A stretch of DNA of 64,000 nucleotides from positions 74,222,372 to 74,286,371 of the forward strand of contig JAMXBB010000003.1 in NCBI GenBank assembly GCA_024138015.1, read 5' to 3'. Shown in pieces: positions 21,449-30,976 of this stretch. Source of the DNA: Lumnitzera littorea (Eukaryota; Streptophyta; Magnoliopsida; Myrtales; Combretaceae). The notes under the pieces are model-generated. The model made no database searches. It was not told where the DNA came from and worked only from the letters and a program-made list of their open reading frames with translations. Within the stretch, counting starts at the first letter, position 1. The number at the start of each line of letters is the position of its first letter. Made by a program: the position numbers and the translations under genes.

Positions 21449-21719
21449 CTGGCTACATTCAAAATTGGATTCTGCTACTGTATTCTTTGAGTAGTTTGTT
21501 ACTACTCTCGTGAGATAATGGTTCTATTGTTAACTTTGGAGTTTAGTAGTTGAGAAGTATTCAGTACTCTGTTTTCCTTGTTTCCGATATGTAAAACAAA
21601 GTGTGGTTGACTATTCATTTATTATGTAATTGTCATGGTGATTAGAGTATCAGTTATTGATCTTTAGTGGTATTATTAAACATCAATTTTTCTGAAGTAA
21701 CCATTAATATTAGACTCAA

Positions 21720-22870
21720 GTGTTCAAAGAACTTTGGGAAACCAAGAAAGTAATACTCGACATGGCCAAGGGCAAGAAGGAAGCTTCATACTTCACACCT
21801 CTATTAATGTGTGACTGCTTAGATAGGCTTATCGACTTGATAGCTAATTTGGTGATTGTCATCCAAGAAGACAGGTATAAGCTAGGAATAGCCCCATTAA
21901 AGAAGATGAGTAGTAAAGGCGAGGTGATGGTCAGTTTAGTTGAGTTAATGCCTTAGCCTGAACATCTTAAGCTGAAGGAATAGGTAAAGATGTGAGATGA
22001 AGGCTAGCACTAGAAGGGATTGAGGAAGAAGTAGAAGGAGATGATGAAGTAAAAGAGTACCATGAGCTTAAAGAAAGAAATGTATGAACCCCTAGAGTTG
22101 AAGGATTGAGGATACGTACCTTGAGTTTCTCTAGAAGTAGTGATGCTGAGGATTACCTAGATTGGGTAGATGGGATTGAAAAGTAGTTTGAATGTGATGA
22201 TGTACTCGATAATGCAAAGGTTAGACTTGCTATGTTAGAGTTCACTGGTTATACCACCTTATGGTGGAAGAACTTACAAGCTACCCGAAGAAGGGAAGGA
22301 GAACGAGAGATTAGGAATTGGGATGAAATGAAAAGGATTATGCAAAAAAGGTTTGTACCAAGCTATTATTTGTAGGATGCCTTCAAAAGACTATAAGAGC
22401 TTAGACAAGGGGGGTCAAGTGTAAACACTTAGGTTAAGGAATTTCAAATGTTAATGATTCGATGTGAAGTAATAGAGCTAGAGGATTGAACTGTATCTCG
22501 ATTCATTGGTTAATTGAAGTATGAGATTAGGGATGTCTTAGAAACCTTGGATATTAAAACACTTGATGATGCAATTTGAGCCACTTGGAGGATACAAAGG
22601 CATTTAATAGGAAGGTTTTAACTGCTAGTCAACTGACCAAGTAGTAGCCGAACTATTCCTAGTAGACCAATGCGAACGGAACAAAGTAAGGTTGTTAAGA
22701 CTCGACTTGTTTTGGCTACTCTAGCTAAGGAGAAGGAACCCTCGAGGAAGTTCGAGAAGGGCTAAAGTTTAGGGAGGAAGACGAGTGAGATCAAGTGTTT
22801 CAAATGCTAAGGATTTGGACACATGGCCACTTAGTATCCAAACAAGTGAACAATGGTGATTTGAGGTAAG
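21720..22870 (+). pseudogene. Gag remnant of element H
   Basis: The N-terminal open part (21720-21956) precedes a clear gag core from about 22109: SSDAEDYLDWVDGIEK, then LAMLEFTGYTTLWWKNLQA, then MKRIMQKRFVPSYYL, then VKEFQMLMIRCEVIELED. A zinc knuckle near 22796-22840 reads CFKC, stop, GFGHMAT, stop, YP: the pattern CX2CX4HX4C with its last Cys changed to Tyr and stops at two positions. The gag core is in another frame from the N-terminal part, so at least one frameshift exists. Confidence 0.8.
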
Positions 22871-23039
22871 GTGTCAACTGTTGAAGTCGATAATACTGAT
22901 GAAGAAGTAGAGGAGTTGAAAGAGGACAGATAGACCGAACTATCTGAGGAGGAAGTTATCTATAGTAAGGAAGGTAACTTTATGCCAGCCACTTTAGTGT
23001 TGAGAAGGACAATGAACGTCGGTCCTGAACATGAAGACG

Positions 23040-23450
23040 GATAAAGGGAAAATCTCTTCTATATTGGATGCAAGGTAAATGAATCACTATGTGTGCTGAT
23101 CGTTGACATTAAGAGCTGTACCAACGCAGCCTCTGCATTTATGGTCCAACAGTTGAAATTACTGGCCAAGCCTTACTCAAAACCTTACAAGCTTCATTGG
23201 CTTAGTGAAAAGGGAGCCTTATATGTGAACAAGTAGGTACCTATCCTAATCTACATTGGCAAGTATTGAGACAAAGTGTTGTATGATGTGCAGTACATGA
23301 ATGCATCTTACATACTACTTGGATGTCCATGGATGTTTGATCGAGCTGTTATATATGACGAAGGGAGGAATATATGTTCTATGGAGCATGAAGGCAAGAG
23401 GATGAAATTGAGTCTTATGATTGCTAAGTAAGTAAAGGTCATGCAATCCC
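23040..23450 (+). pseudogene. Protease remnant of element H
   Basis: Reads CVLIVDIKSCTNAASAFMV, then KLLAKPYSKPYKLHWL, then LYDVQYMNASYILLGCPWMF. Chromovirus proteases of this group normally have a D-S/T-G at the active site. Here the aspartate is followed by IK, so the site looks destroyed. LLG-PW marks the C-terminal half. Confidence 0.75.
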
Positions 23451-23559
23451 AACTTAGCTAAGCCATGAAGAAGGAGGCTTTAGTATTAACCTGAGTCAAA
23501 TTGAAGAAAGAGATGGAGCTCGAAGGACCGACCTATCTACTAATTTGAAGAATTCTAGA

Positions 23560-24483
23560 GTTGAGACCCAAGGAGGAGGAGCTGCCTATTGAGGTAAAAA
23601 CCTTACTAAAGGAATTTGTCAACTTATTTCTAGAGGAGCTACTGAAGGGTCTACCACTAACCTGAAGAGTTGAGCATGCGATTAACCTATAGCTAGGAGT
23701 TGCATTACCAAACAAGCCTGCCTATAGGCTGAATCCTAAATAGGTCGTAAAGTTGCAGAGGTAAGTAGATGAGCTAATGAAGAAGGGGTATGTTCGTGAG
23801 TCCCTTAGCCTTTATCGAAGAAGGATGGTTTTTGGAGGATGTATGTAGATAGCTGAGCGATCAATTGAATTACCATGAAGTACAGGTTTCCCATACCTAG
23901 GCTTGATGACATGTTAGATGAATTAAGTAGAGTAAGAGTGTTCTACAAGATCGACCTTAAATCTGGATACCATCAGATCTGAATGCGTGAAGGTGATGAG
24001 TGAAAGACCGCATTCAAAACACGACTTGGTTTATATGAATGTCTTGTAATGCCATTTGGATTATCCAGCTCACCAAGCACATTTATGTGCCCGATGAATC
24101 ATGTGCTTCGAGAATTCATAGGGCAATTTGTCGTAGTTTATTTTGATGACATATTGGTGTATAGCCTCGACCTAGAGATTCACAAGGAGTATCTCCAAAA
24201 AGTCTTTGAAAAACTTTGAGTAGAACAACTTTATTCCAATCTAAAGAAGTACAATTTTTGCCAACCTGAGGTGATCTTCTAGGGGTTTGTTGTGAGTGGG
24301 AGTGGCATCCGAGATGATGATGAGAAGGTAAGAGCGATCATAGAGTGGCCTAAGCCCTGTTTTGCATATGTGAGAAGTTTCCATGTCCTGGCATCATTCT
24401 ATCATAGATTTATAATGAATTTCAGTACGACCGTAGCCCTACTCACCGAACTCTTAGAGAAGAATGTTGAATTCAAATGGTGA
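23560..24483 (+). pseudogene. Reverse transcriptase remnant of element H
   Basis: RT blocks in order: LPNKPAYRLNPK, then VDELMKKGYV, then KKDG, then YRFPIPRLDDMLDELS, then VFYKIDLKSGYHQI, then CLVMPFGLSSSPSTFM, then the catalytic box FVVVYFDDILVYS with YFDD at 24139-24150, then VRSFHVLASFYHRFI. The YFDD box is intact but stops occur between blocks (for example in place of codons before TAFKT and after KKVFEKL). Confidence 0.85.
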
Positions 24484-24920
24484 GAGAAGGAGCAGAGGAG
24501 TTTTGAGGAAGTGAAGGAGAGGCTAAATATAGCCCTCATCTTAGCTTTGCCAAGCTTTGACAAAGTGTTCGAAGTAGAGTATGATGTGTCTAGACTAGGC
24601 ATAGGTGCTGTGCTAATGCAAAAAGGCCAACCTAGTGCTTACTTTAGTAAGAAACTTCGAGGAGCTACACTCAACTATTTAGTTTATGACAAGGAGTTCT
24701 ACTTCTTAATCCGAGCCCTAATGGTATGGTAACACTATCTGTTGCCCAAGGAATTTGTGATCTACATTGATCATGAATCCTTGAGATATCTGAAGAGCTA
24801 ACTGAAGTTGTCTTGGAGACAAGCCAAATGGGTTGAGTTCATGAGCGGTTTTTCTTATGTCGTAAAGTACAAGAATGGAAAGAACAATGTAGTAGTCGAT
24901 ACCTTATCTAGTTGACCTAC
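24484..24920 (+). pseudogene. RNase H remnant of element H
   Basis: Shows FEVEYDVSRLGIGAVLMQKG, then AYFSKKLRGATLNYLVYDKE, then FVIYIDHESLRYL, then WVEFMSGFSYVVKYKNGK, then VDTLS. The first catalytic aspartate (YDVS), the glutamate (DKEFY) and the IDHE aspartate are in place. Stops interrupt it after ALMVW and before LKLSW. Confidence 0.8.
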
Positions 24921-24989
24921 CTTCTTAACTGAGCCGCAAATAAGGTTACTTGGTTTTTCAACCATAAAGAGTTTATATGCTGAGGACCC

Positions 24990-26178
24990 ATACTTTGGCT
25001 TTATCTATGCCCCGATGTGAGGAGGGATGGACATTGGACAACTACCATAAGGAAGATAGATACTTATTTAGGAAGAGGAGGCTATGTATCTCGTTAGTGT
25101 ACGAGGTGCATAGAGGAGGATTAATAGGACATTTTGGTCAGCACCAAACCTATGAAGTACTATCTATAAGATTCTTTGGCTATGAATGATGAGAGACATG
25201 CAGTCTGTATTGGAAAAGTGTGCGACCTATAGGAAGGCAAAGAGCCAAGCTGAGCAAAGACATTATCTACCCTTGCCTCTCCCAACCAAACTGTAGTCTG
25301 AGCTAAGTATGGACTTCATGTTAGGATTGCCAAGGACATTCAGAGGGAAGGACTCTATCATTGTGATTATGGATTGATTTAGCAAGATAGCACATATTGT
25401 GCCCTGTTCTAAAACTAACGATTCTTTAACTATCTCTTTTCTTTTCTTGCAGGAGGTGATCAAGCTTCACGGCGTGCCTAAAACCATTGTTTTGGACCGA
25501 GACCCTGAGTTCATGAGCCACTTATGGAGGATGATATGGAGGTGGATGGGAACCAAGCTATTGTACAATACATCTGGTCATCTACAGATTGATGGACATA
25601 TTGAAGTTATCAATAGAACAATAGGAACTTTACTACAGGTTGCTATTGGATGAAACATGACCGATTAGGATTTATGCTTACTAATCATTGAGTTCACTTA
25701 TAATAGGACTGCCCACAACATAACAAGCATGTCGCCATTCAAGGTCGCTTATGAGTTTAACCCTGAGCTCCCGGTAGACCAAGTACCCCAATCGAAGCTT
25801 GATGATGATCGGCCAGCTGTTGAAAGAGTTGAGGCCATCAAAGCCATGCACCAATAGGTTATAGAGTAATTGAGCCAAGTTAATACTAAGCTTGAGAAGT
25901 AAAGCCGAGGACAAAGGAAGAGAGAGTTTCCGCTAAGTGATTTGGTTTGGATACATCTCAACAAGGAACGATTCCCAAACTTGAGGAAAAGTAAGTTGTC
26001 TCTTAGAGCCAACGGACCTTTTAAAGTGCTTGAAAAGATCAATCCTAATGCCTATAGGATTGAATTACCTAAAGGATATGGAGTCTTGAACTCCTTCAAC
26101 ATTACTGATCTTAAACCTTACACTCTCGAGGATGAGCAACTTGAAGCTGAACCAAATTTGATCCTAAATCTCAAATAA
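24990..26178 (+). pseudogene. Integrase remnant of element H
   Basis: The zinc domain (about 25095-25250) has HRGGLIGHFGQHQTYEVL and later C-x2-Y. The core begins LPTKL.SELSMDFMLGLP with the first catalytic D. VIKLHGVPKTIVLDRDPEFM holds the second D (normally SDRD). GHLQIDGHIEVINRT holds the third acidic residue (E). The C-terminus reads VWIHLNKERFPNLRKSKL, then ANGPFKVLEKINPNAYRIEL and FNITDLKPYTLEDEQL, ending at a stop 26176-26178. The polypurine tract follows after two bases. Several stops occur. Confidence 0.85.
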
Positions 26179-26180
26179 CT

Positions 26181-26188
26181 TGGAGGGG
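26181..26188 (+). other. Polypurine tract of element H
   Basis: TGGAGGGG directly before the LTR start TGAAATGGATCAAGG, and three bases after the end of pol. Confidence 0.75.
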
Positions 26189-27163
26189 TGAAATGGATCA
26201 AGGACCAATCACTCATTGTCATGCCTAAAGGCTTTCCTAGATAATCTATCGAGCTGTCCGAAGGGAGTTAAGCACTGAGGAGCAGTGTTTACCCCAATCT
26301 AATCTGCCAAGCTACTTCTCTCTCTATACCATTTGAGAAGTAATCGAGGTGATCGGCCAACATGCGGAGCCGATTCCTTAGTAATACCCTAATTTAAGCA
26401 CCTAATTAAGAAAAGAGCCATCTCCATAGTATCGAGGTCGAGCTGACAATTGCCAAGAGCTAACCATCTAAGGCCGACCTGAATGGGAGTCATCCCTAAG
26501 CTAACCCATGACTGGACCTAGTAGTCAAAGTGATGAATTGTAGATGCCAAACAAACTTGATCAAGGGCCTACCCTTGCTCGACTCACAATGTTATCAAGA
26601 TCGCATACTGAGAAAACGTGCATAAACTGTCCTTTCTAACATTGAATACGTGCGTGTTGTCCTTTCTAACATTGTGCTACCCTTTCTAATAAAAGATCTT
26701 CTTCTTTGCATGATTTCATGTTTCCCCTATAAATCATTCTCCTTTTGTTTAGTAAGTAGGGATCCATTTATGTAATTTTTGTAATTTAGGACTTACCTTA
26801 ATAAGGTGCTATAAATATTGTAATAGCCGCAAGATGAATCATATACATCAACACAGATAAAATATTGAATTTCTTCTTATTCCCTCTTAAGCCAAGTTTC
26901 CTTTTACTTACCGTTGAGCTACTCTTATTTAGCTTATTGAGCGTGAACTAATGGTGAGTGACCTTTGGCCATACTTATGTGTCATATAAAGTGTGACCTG
27001 AGCTCTTATGAGGTACTGGTGCATCATATCTATCGTTGGTGTACAAGAACCCCTACTCATACCTCGACTATCATTTACTTTACGAGCCATCTTACGGTTT
27101 AGACCCACCCCTTTTGGTTACTTACAATACTAGGTTTATGTGTTCATTCGTGAATTCATATCA
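26189..27163 (+). repeat. 3' LTR of element H
   Basis: 975 bp, TGAAATGGATC to TTCATATCA, aligning throughout with 20472-21433 with many substitutions and small indels. Followed directly by TTGAC. Confidence 0.88.
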
Positions 27164-27168
27164 TTGAC

Positions 27169-27547
27169 TCTTGGTACTCTTGTGTTGGAAAGATTTGAGG
27201 TATGTAGAAGGGAGGAGGAGGAGGAATTGATTTACGAGGAAGCAAGTGGGATGCTTATTACAACAAATGAGGAGGCTATGGGATTCGAGCCAGCTAAGTT
27301 TGAAGAGGTGGAAGCACTTGCAATTGATGAGCCATCTTACGTTCTATCAACACAAGATCTACGAGCCCATAATCTTTTATATGACCTTGAGATTGTGTTA
27401 CTTCCCGTAATTGATAGTTATTGGGACTACCAAGGTGTAGTTGATTGGATCCGTGATGTATGGAAGGAAAGATCCATGATAAAAGGTTTGATTGATAGAG
27501 CCTATGATGAGTGGAGGGAGCATCGATTAGTAATGACCTCATTATAG
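27169..27547 (+). CDS. Unrecognised acidic ORF of element G, 3' of the H insertion
   Basis: About 125 codons remain open here while neighbouring genes are full of stops. The product is acidic at its start (RREEEEELIYEEASGM) and continues FEPAKFEEVEALAIDEPSYV, then YDLEIVLLPVIDSYWDYQG, then WIRDVWKERSMIKGL, ending VMTSL. It has no RT, integrase or protease motif, signal peptide or membrane segment. Its frame runs back through the TTGAC target duplication of H into a frame of G left of H (around 20440-20471), which suggests one older coding region split by H. An open frame also extends into H's LTR by chance. Whether it is expressed is unknown; function is not assigned. Confidence 0.45.
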
Positions 27548-27644
27548 GAGCTGGAATATATTCTTACGACCAAATTTCAATTTTATCGATTGGTGTTTGA
27601 CGCTAAAGGGATTTGGAGCCACCAACTGCTAAGTTTTAGGTCGA

Positions 27645-27666
27645 AACTCTTCGAAGGGGGAAGGAA
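27645..27666 (+). other. Polypurine tract of element G
   Basis: CGAAGGGGGAAGGAA lies directly before the 3' LTR start (TGATAGGACCC, 27667). Confidence 0.75.
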
Positions 27667-27966
27667 TGATAGGACCCCTGATATTGACTTGACGACATGT
27701 CAGGTTCTAAACTAAATAGGAGGCCCATTTGTGAGCTCTATGTGAATGGATGGCCTATTTATAAGCTTTATCAGTGCTTGATGGCCTGTCTTACTTTGTT
27801 GCGTTTGCCTTGTTATGCTGCATACGCCTTACTTTATCCTATCCGAGCTCTCCTATAGACCTATTTGTAAACTCTGGCAATATTAGAAGATCTAATATGC
27901 TCTATAAGTTTTGTCTTGGCTTGTTATCTATGCCTTGTTTTACTAGGCCTTCCTAGCTATACTAAG
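27667..27966 (+). repeat. Truncated 3' LTR of element G
   Basis: Aligns to 17210-17510, including GTCAGGTTCTA, TTTATAAGCTTTATCAGT and CTATACTA, then stops where element B's RNase H text begins. About 780 bp of LTR are missing. Confidence 0.8.
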
Positions 27967-28600
27967 TTTATCCTTGGGGAGGATGATGAAGTATGCCTTA
28001 GGGTTAAGTACCTATGATATACAATATAAACCTATAACAGCCTTAAAGGCTCAAGTATTGGCAAATTTTGTTATGGAGTTCTCTTGAGAAGAAGATAGCA
28101 TTAAGTTAGCTAAGAAGCTAACATGGAATTTATATATTGGTGACTCCTCCACTAAAGAAGATGTGGTGTGGGCCTTATTTTGTAGGGGCCCCATAATGTA
28201 AAAGTTTAGTATGCAACGAAATTTGGGTTTCCAACTAGTAACAATGAAGTTGAGTATGAAGCCTTAATTACTGGGCTTAAACTAGAAAAGGAAGTTAGTG
28301 TTAAAAAAGTTGAATTTTTTTTTTTTTATTCACAGTTGGTTGTGAATCAAGTTAAAGGGAACTACGTAATGAAAGAGGAAGTGATGAGCAAGTATTTGTT
28401 GATAGTACAAACGTTTAAAGAGGAATTTTAATCCTTTTTGATCGAGAAAATACCTAGGACCAAGAATATTGTAGCCAACAAGCTATCAAAGTTAGCTAGT
28501 ATGGAACTTCGTAATCTAAATGACAAGCTTTTTGTTCAGTATTTCCCTAGTAAAAGTCTACAAACTATCAAGTAGAGTTATGAATTGACTCCTTTCCTAA
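27967..28600 (+). pseudogene. RNase H remnant of element B, right of G
   Basis: Element B resumes with YDIQYKPITALKAQVLANFV, the segment that follows the first RNase H part in Tat elements, then LYIGDSSTKEDVVWALF (the GDSS aspartate block) and KKLNFF. About 100 codons between PPMLSIPI (ending 17209) and this point are missing. Stops are frequent. Confidence 0.8.
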
Positions 28601-28619
28601 GGAAAAAGTCTTAGATGGA

Positions 28620-29800
28620 CCCAATTATTGACTATTTGAAGGATAGTGTTCTTCCTGAAAATAAAAAAGAAGCTTAGAGGTTAATATATCAAGCTAAAAA
28701 CTACACGCTAATTGATGATCAATTATACAAGCATGATCTATCACAACCTTAGCTTCAATGCCTTCCACAAAAAGATGCTCAACGAATTCTGTTTAAGTTG
28801 CATGGAGGTATTTGTAGCAACTATGTGAAGGGTCAGACCTTGTATATCTGTATTTTGAGACTCAGCTATTATTGGTTGGTTATAAAAGAAGATGCAAAAT
28901 CTATTATTTGGCAATGTCCAAAATGCCAAAAACAAAAGGCATTAAGCCATGTGGCTTCTACTAAATTGCCTAGTCTCACTAGCCCTTAGCCCTTTGCCTA
29001 GTGGGGATTGGACATACTTGGACCATTTCTGAAGTCTATAGCTAAGTGGCAATTCATCATAGTTATAGTAGATTATTTTACTAAGCGAGTCAAGGCTGAA
29101 GTAGTAGCTAAAATTACTAAACAGAAGGTGAAGGCTTTTGTTTTCAACTTTATCATATCAAGGTTTGGGGTTCTATTTATGATAGTGACTGATAATAGGT
29201 TGCAATTCAATAATGATAAGCTCCAAGAATTTTGTGAGAAATATGGAATTCGTTTGAATTATACTTTAGTGGCTCATCCTCAAACTAATGGACAAGTAGG
29301 AGCCATTAATAAGACCATCCTATGCAATTTGAAAAGGAGAGTTGATTAAGCTAAGGGTAAATGGGCTAATGAGATGCCTAATGTTTTGTGGGGGTATAGG
29401 GCCACCCATAGGACTTCAACTAGGGAAACCTCTTTTAGGCTTGCATATGGATTATAAGTAGTTTTGTGGACTAAGTTGTACTTTCCCAATCTTCGAATAC
29501 AGAAGTTTAACATTATGACAAGTCAGGTAAGCCTTACAGCCAATTTGGATACAATTGAGGAGATTAGAGAAATTGCAAGAGCAAGAGTTGCTGCCTATCA
29601 ACATAAGGTGGTAAGGTACTACAATTAAAAGGTGAAAAATAAGGTATTTTAGCTTAGAAACTTGGTTTGCAGAAAGTTAAAAGCAATTGGCATGTGAGAT
29701 AATTAAGGGAAGCTTAGCATGAATTAGGAGGATCCTATTAGGATTCAGGAAGTTATGGACAATGAGGCCTATTAGAAGAGGATGCCAAATTAGTCCTTCT
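28620..29800 (+). pseudogene. Integrase remnant of element B
   Basis: The zinc domain ends with CPKCQKQKALSHVA (about 28915-28956). The core reads WGLDILGPFLKSIAKWQFI, VIVDYFTKRVKAEVV (first D), FIISRFGVLFMIVTDNRLQF (second D) and AHPQTNGQVGAINKTILC, where the third catalytic residue E has become G (V-G-A-I for V-E-A-I). The C-terminal half continues in pieces to WGYRATHRTSTRETSFRLAY. The end near 29800 cannot be fixed. It is close to the integrase of element A. Confidence 0.85.
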
Positions 29801-30448
29801 TTACAGGGAAGAAGTAGTCTTGAATATAATCGCTTCAAAATGACTCTTGGAACCATACCTGTTGAAGTTAAGTTGACGAAGATCACTCAGTAGCATAAGA
29901 AAGTCACTCACTATTTGGACAAGAATTCATAGTGGACAAGAACTTATAGAAAGAAATTTTGAAAGCAAAGAAAATTCTAAAAGGGGATACGAATAGAGAG
30001 GAGGAGAAAATATTAATCAGAATGAAAAAGCTTTCTATATATGAGTAGTCGCCTCTTAAAATTTTGATGCACTTTTGATAGGGATATAGGCTTTGATTAG
30101 ACGGTTAAGCATAGATGGATGATGTGTGTTAAGGTCAAATATCTAAGGGATATTGTAGCACTAGCAGTTAATAGACCATGTAGTGTAATAATAGCTAGTA
30201 TGACAGTTGTCACACATATCGTTGCATAACAGAAAATGAGTAGGAAAATTAAAAGGTTGTGACCTTTCGCTTATAATTCAATACGACGTATTTTAAATAT
30301 CACACATAACTTAGTTCGAAAAACAACCCATATTTAATATTGCCATGTTACTCAACATTTGGAGAATGCTTGATTTTGGCTTTTGCCATTTGACTACTTA
30401 GATTAGGTATTGAATCTTATTTACTTCCATAGTCGAATTCTCAACCAC
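29801..30448. other. 3' UTR of element B
   Basis: About 650 bp without recognisable coding sequence. The last 240 bp resemble the region before A's LTR. The long antisense gene present at this place in element A is absent. Confidence 0.55.
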
Positions 30449-30465
30449 AAGAGCAAGGGGGCAAA
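30449..30465 (+). other. Polypurine tract of element B
   Basis: AAGAGCAAGGGGGCAAA directly before the 3' LTR. Confidence 0.8.
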
Positions 30466-30976
30466 TGTTGATGGTTGGATTTTGCCTTGACATGTTACTC
30501 AATATCTCATCTATTGAGATGCCAACTGAGGTTATTTTCAGTTAAGCCCTTCATGGACTTAGCTTATCTAATGGGCCTCAAAGCCTAGCCTACTTACATA
30601 TCTGGTTTGAATTTGGAAAGTGGCATGGACAATCATAACTTTGCACAATCTCATTACATAACTGCCTACTACTCATATCGTTTCAGCATGTGCTTAATTA
30701 CGAGATTTCTACTTGGTCCATGTCTAATGATCATTTGCTATTATAGACACCCAATGTTCACCTATAAATAAGGGAAAGAAAGCATTGTAAGGACTTTCTC
30801 ATACCTTTTAATACTTTACTTACTTATTCACCTACTCTTTCAAAAAAAAAAAAAAAGAAAAAAAGCAATCACTTACTTAGGCATCGAAATGGCTACGTTG
30901 GACTAGCCTTAGCACCCCTTTAGCCTTTTATTTGTGCTTTTGCAAGATCAAAGCTCTACACCAAAATCACCTGACA
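30466..30976 (+). repeat. 3' LTR of element B
   Basis: 511 bp, TGTTGATGG to CACCTGACA. It has a TATA box TATAAATA at 30763-30770, a T/A-rich R region and a 15-base A run near 30841. Its last part equals the truncated 5' LTR at 13438-13566. Confidence 0.88.

Larger units (their letters stand above)
20467..27168 (+). mobile_element. Element H: full-length CRM-like chromovirus with TTGAC target duplication
   Basis: A complete Ty3/gypsy element: 5' LTR 20472-21433, primer site 21437-21448, gag, protease, RT, RNase H, integrase, polypurine tract 26181-26188 and 3' LTR 26189-27163. TTGAC flanks both ends (20467-20471 and 27164-27168). It sits inside element G. Protein blocks resemble the CRM group of plant chromoviruses (a SCTN-type protease, INT C-terminus WIHLNKERFP...FNITDLKPY). 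No classical chromodomain is visible. CRM assignment is from memory of motif patterns and is moderately sure. LTRs are clearly diverged and all genes carry stops, so it is inactive. Confidence 0.85.
17210..27966 (+). mobile_element. Element G: gag-only, apparently non-autonomous LTR element (holds H)
   Basis: Direct repeats at 17210-18288 (full LTR) and 27667-27966 (first 300 bp only) both start TGATAGGACCC. Inside are a decayed primer site (18292-18303), a gag remnant (19486-20218), an unrecognised ORF (27169-27547) and a purine tract before the 3' LTR. No RT, RNase H or integrase belongs to it. The pol genes between 20472 and 27163 are those of inserted element H. Without H, G is about 4.1 kb. 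Its LTR resembles that of H at the start and especially in the last ~150 bp, so G may have used H-like enzymes. The 3' LTR is cut at 27966 where element B resumes, with loss of B sequence. Confidence 0.75.
13438..30976 (+). mobile_element. Tat-type element B, interrupted by element G
   Basis: A relative of element A with all main parts: truncated 5' LTR (13438-13566), primer site (13572-13580), gag, protease, RT, then the inserted element G (17210-27966), then the rest of RNase H, integrase, polypurine tract and a full 3' LTR (30466-30976). No chromodomain is present. Its own DNA sums to about 6.8 kb. Every coding part is broken by stops or frameshifts. Its 5' LTR has lost everything upstream of the transcribed region at the junction with LTR D. 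It lacks the antisense gene seen in element A. About 100 codons of RNase H are missing at the junction with G. Confidence 0.85.
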
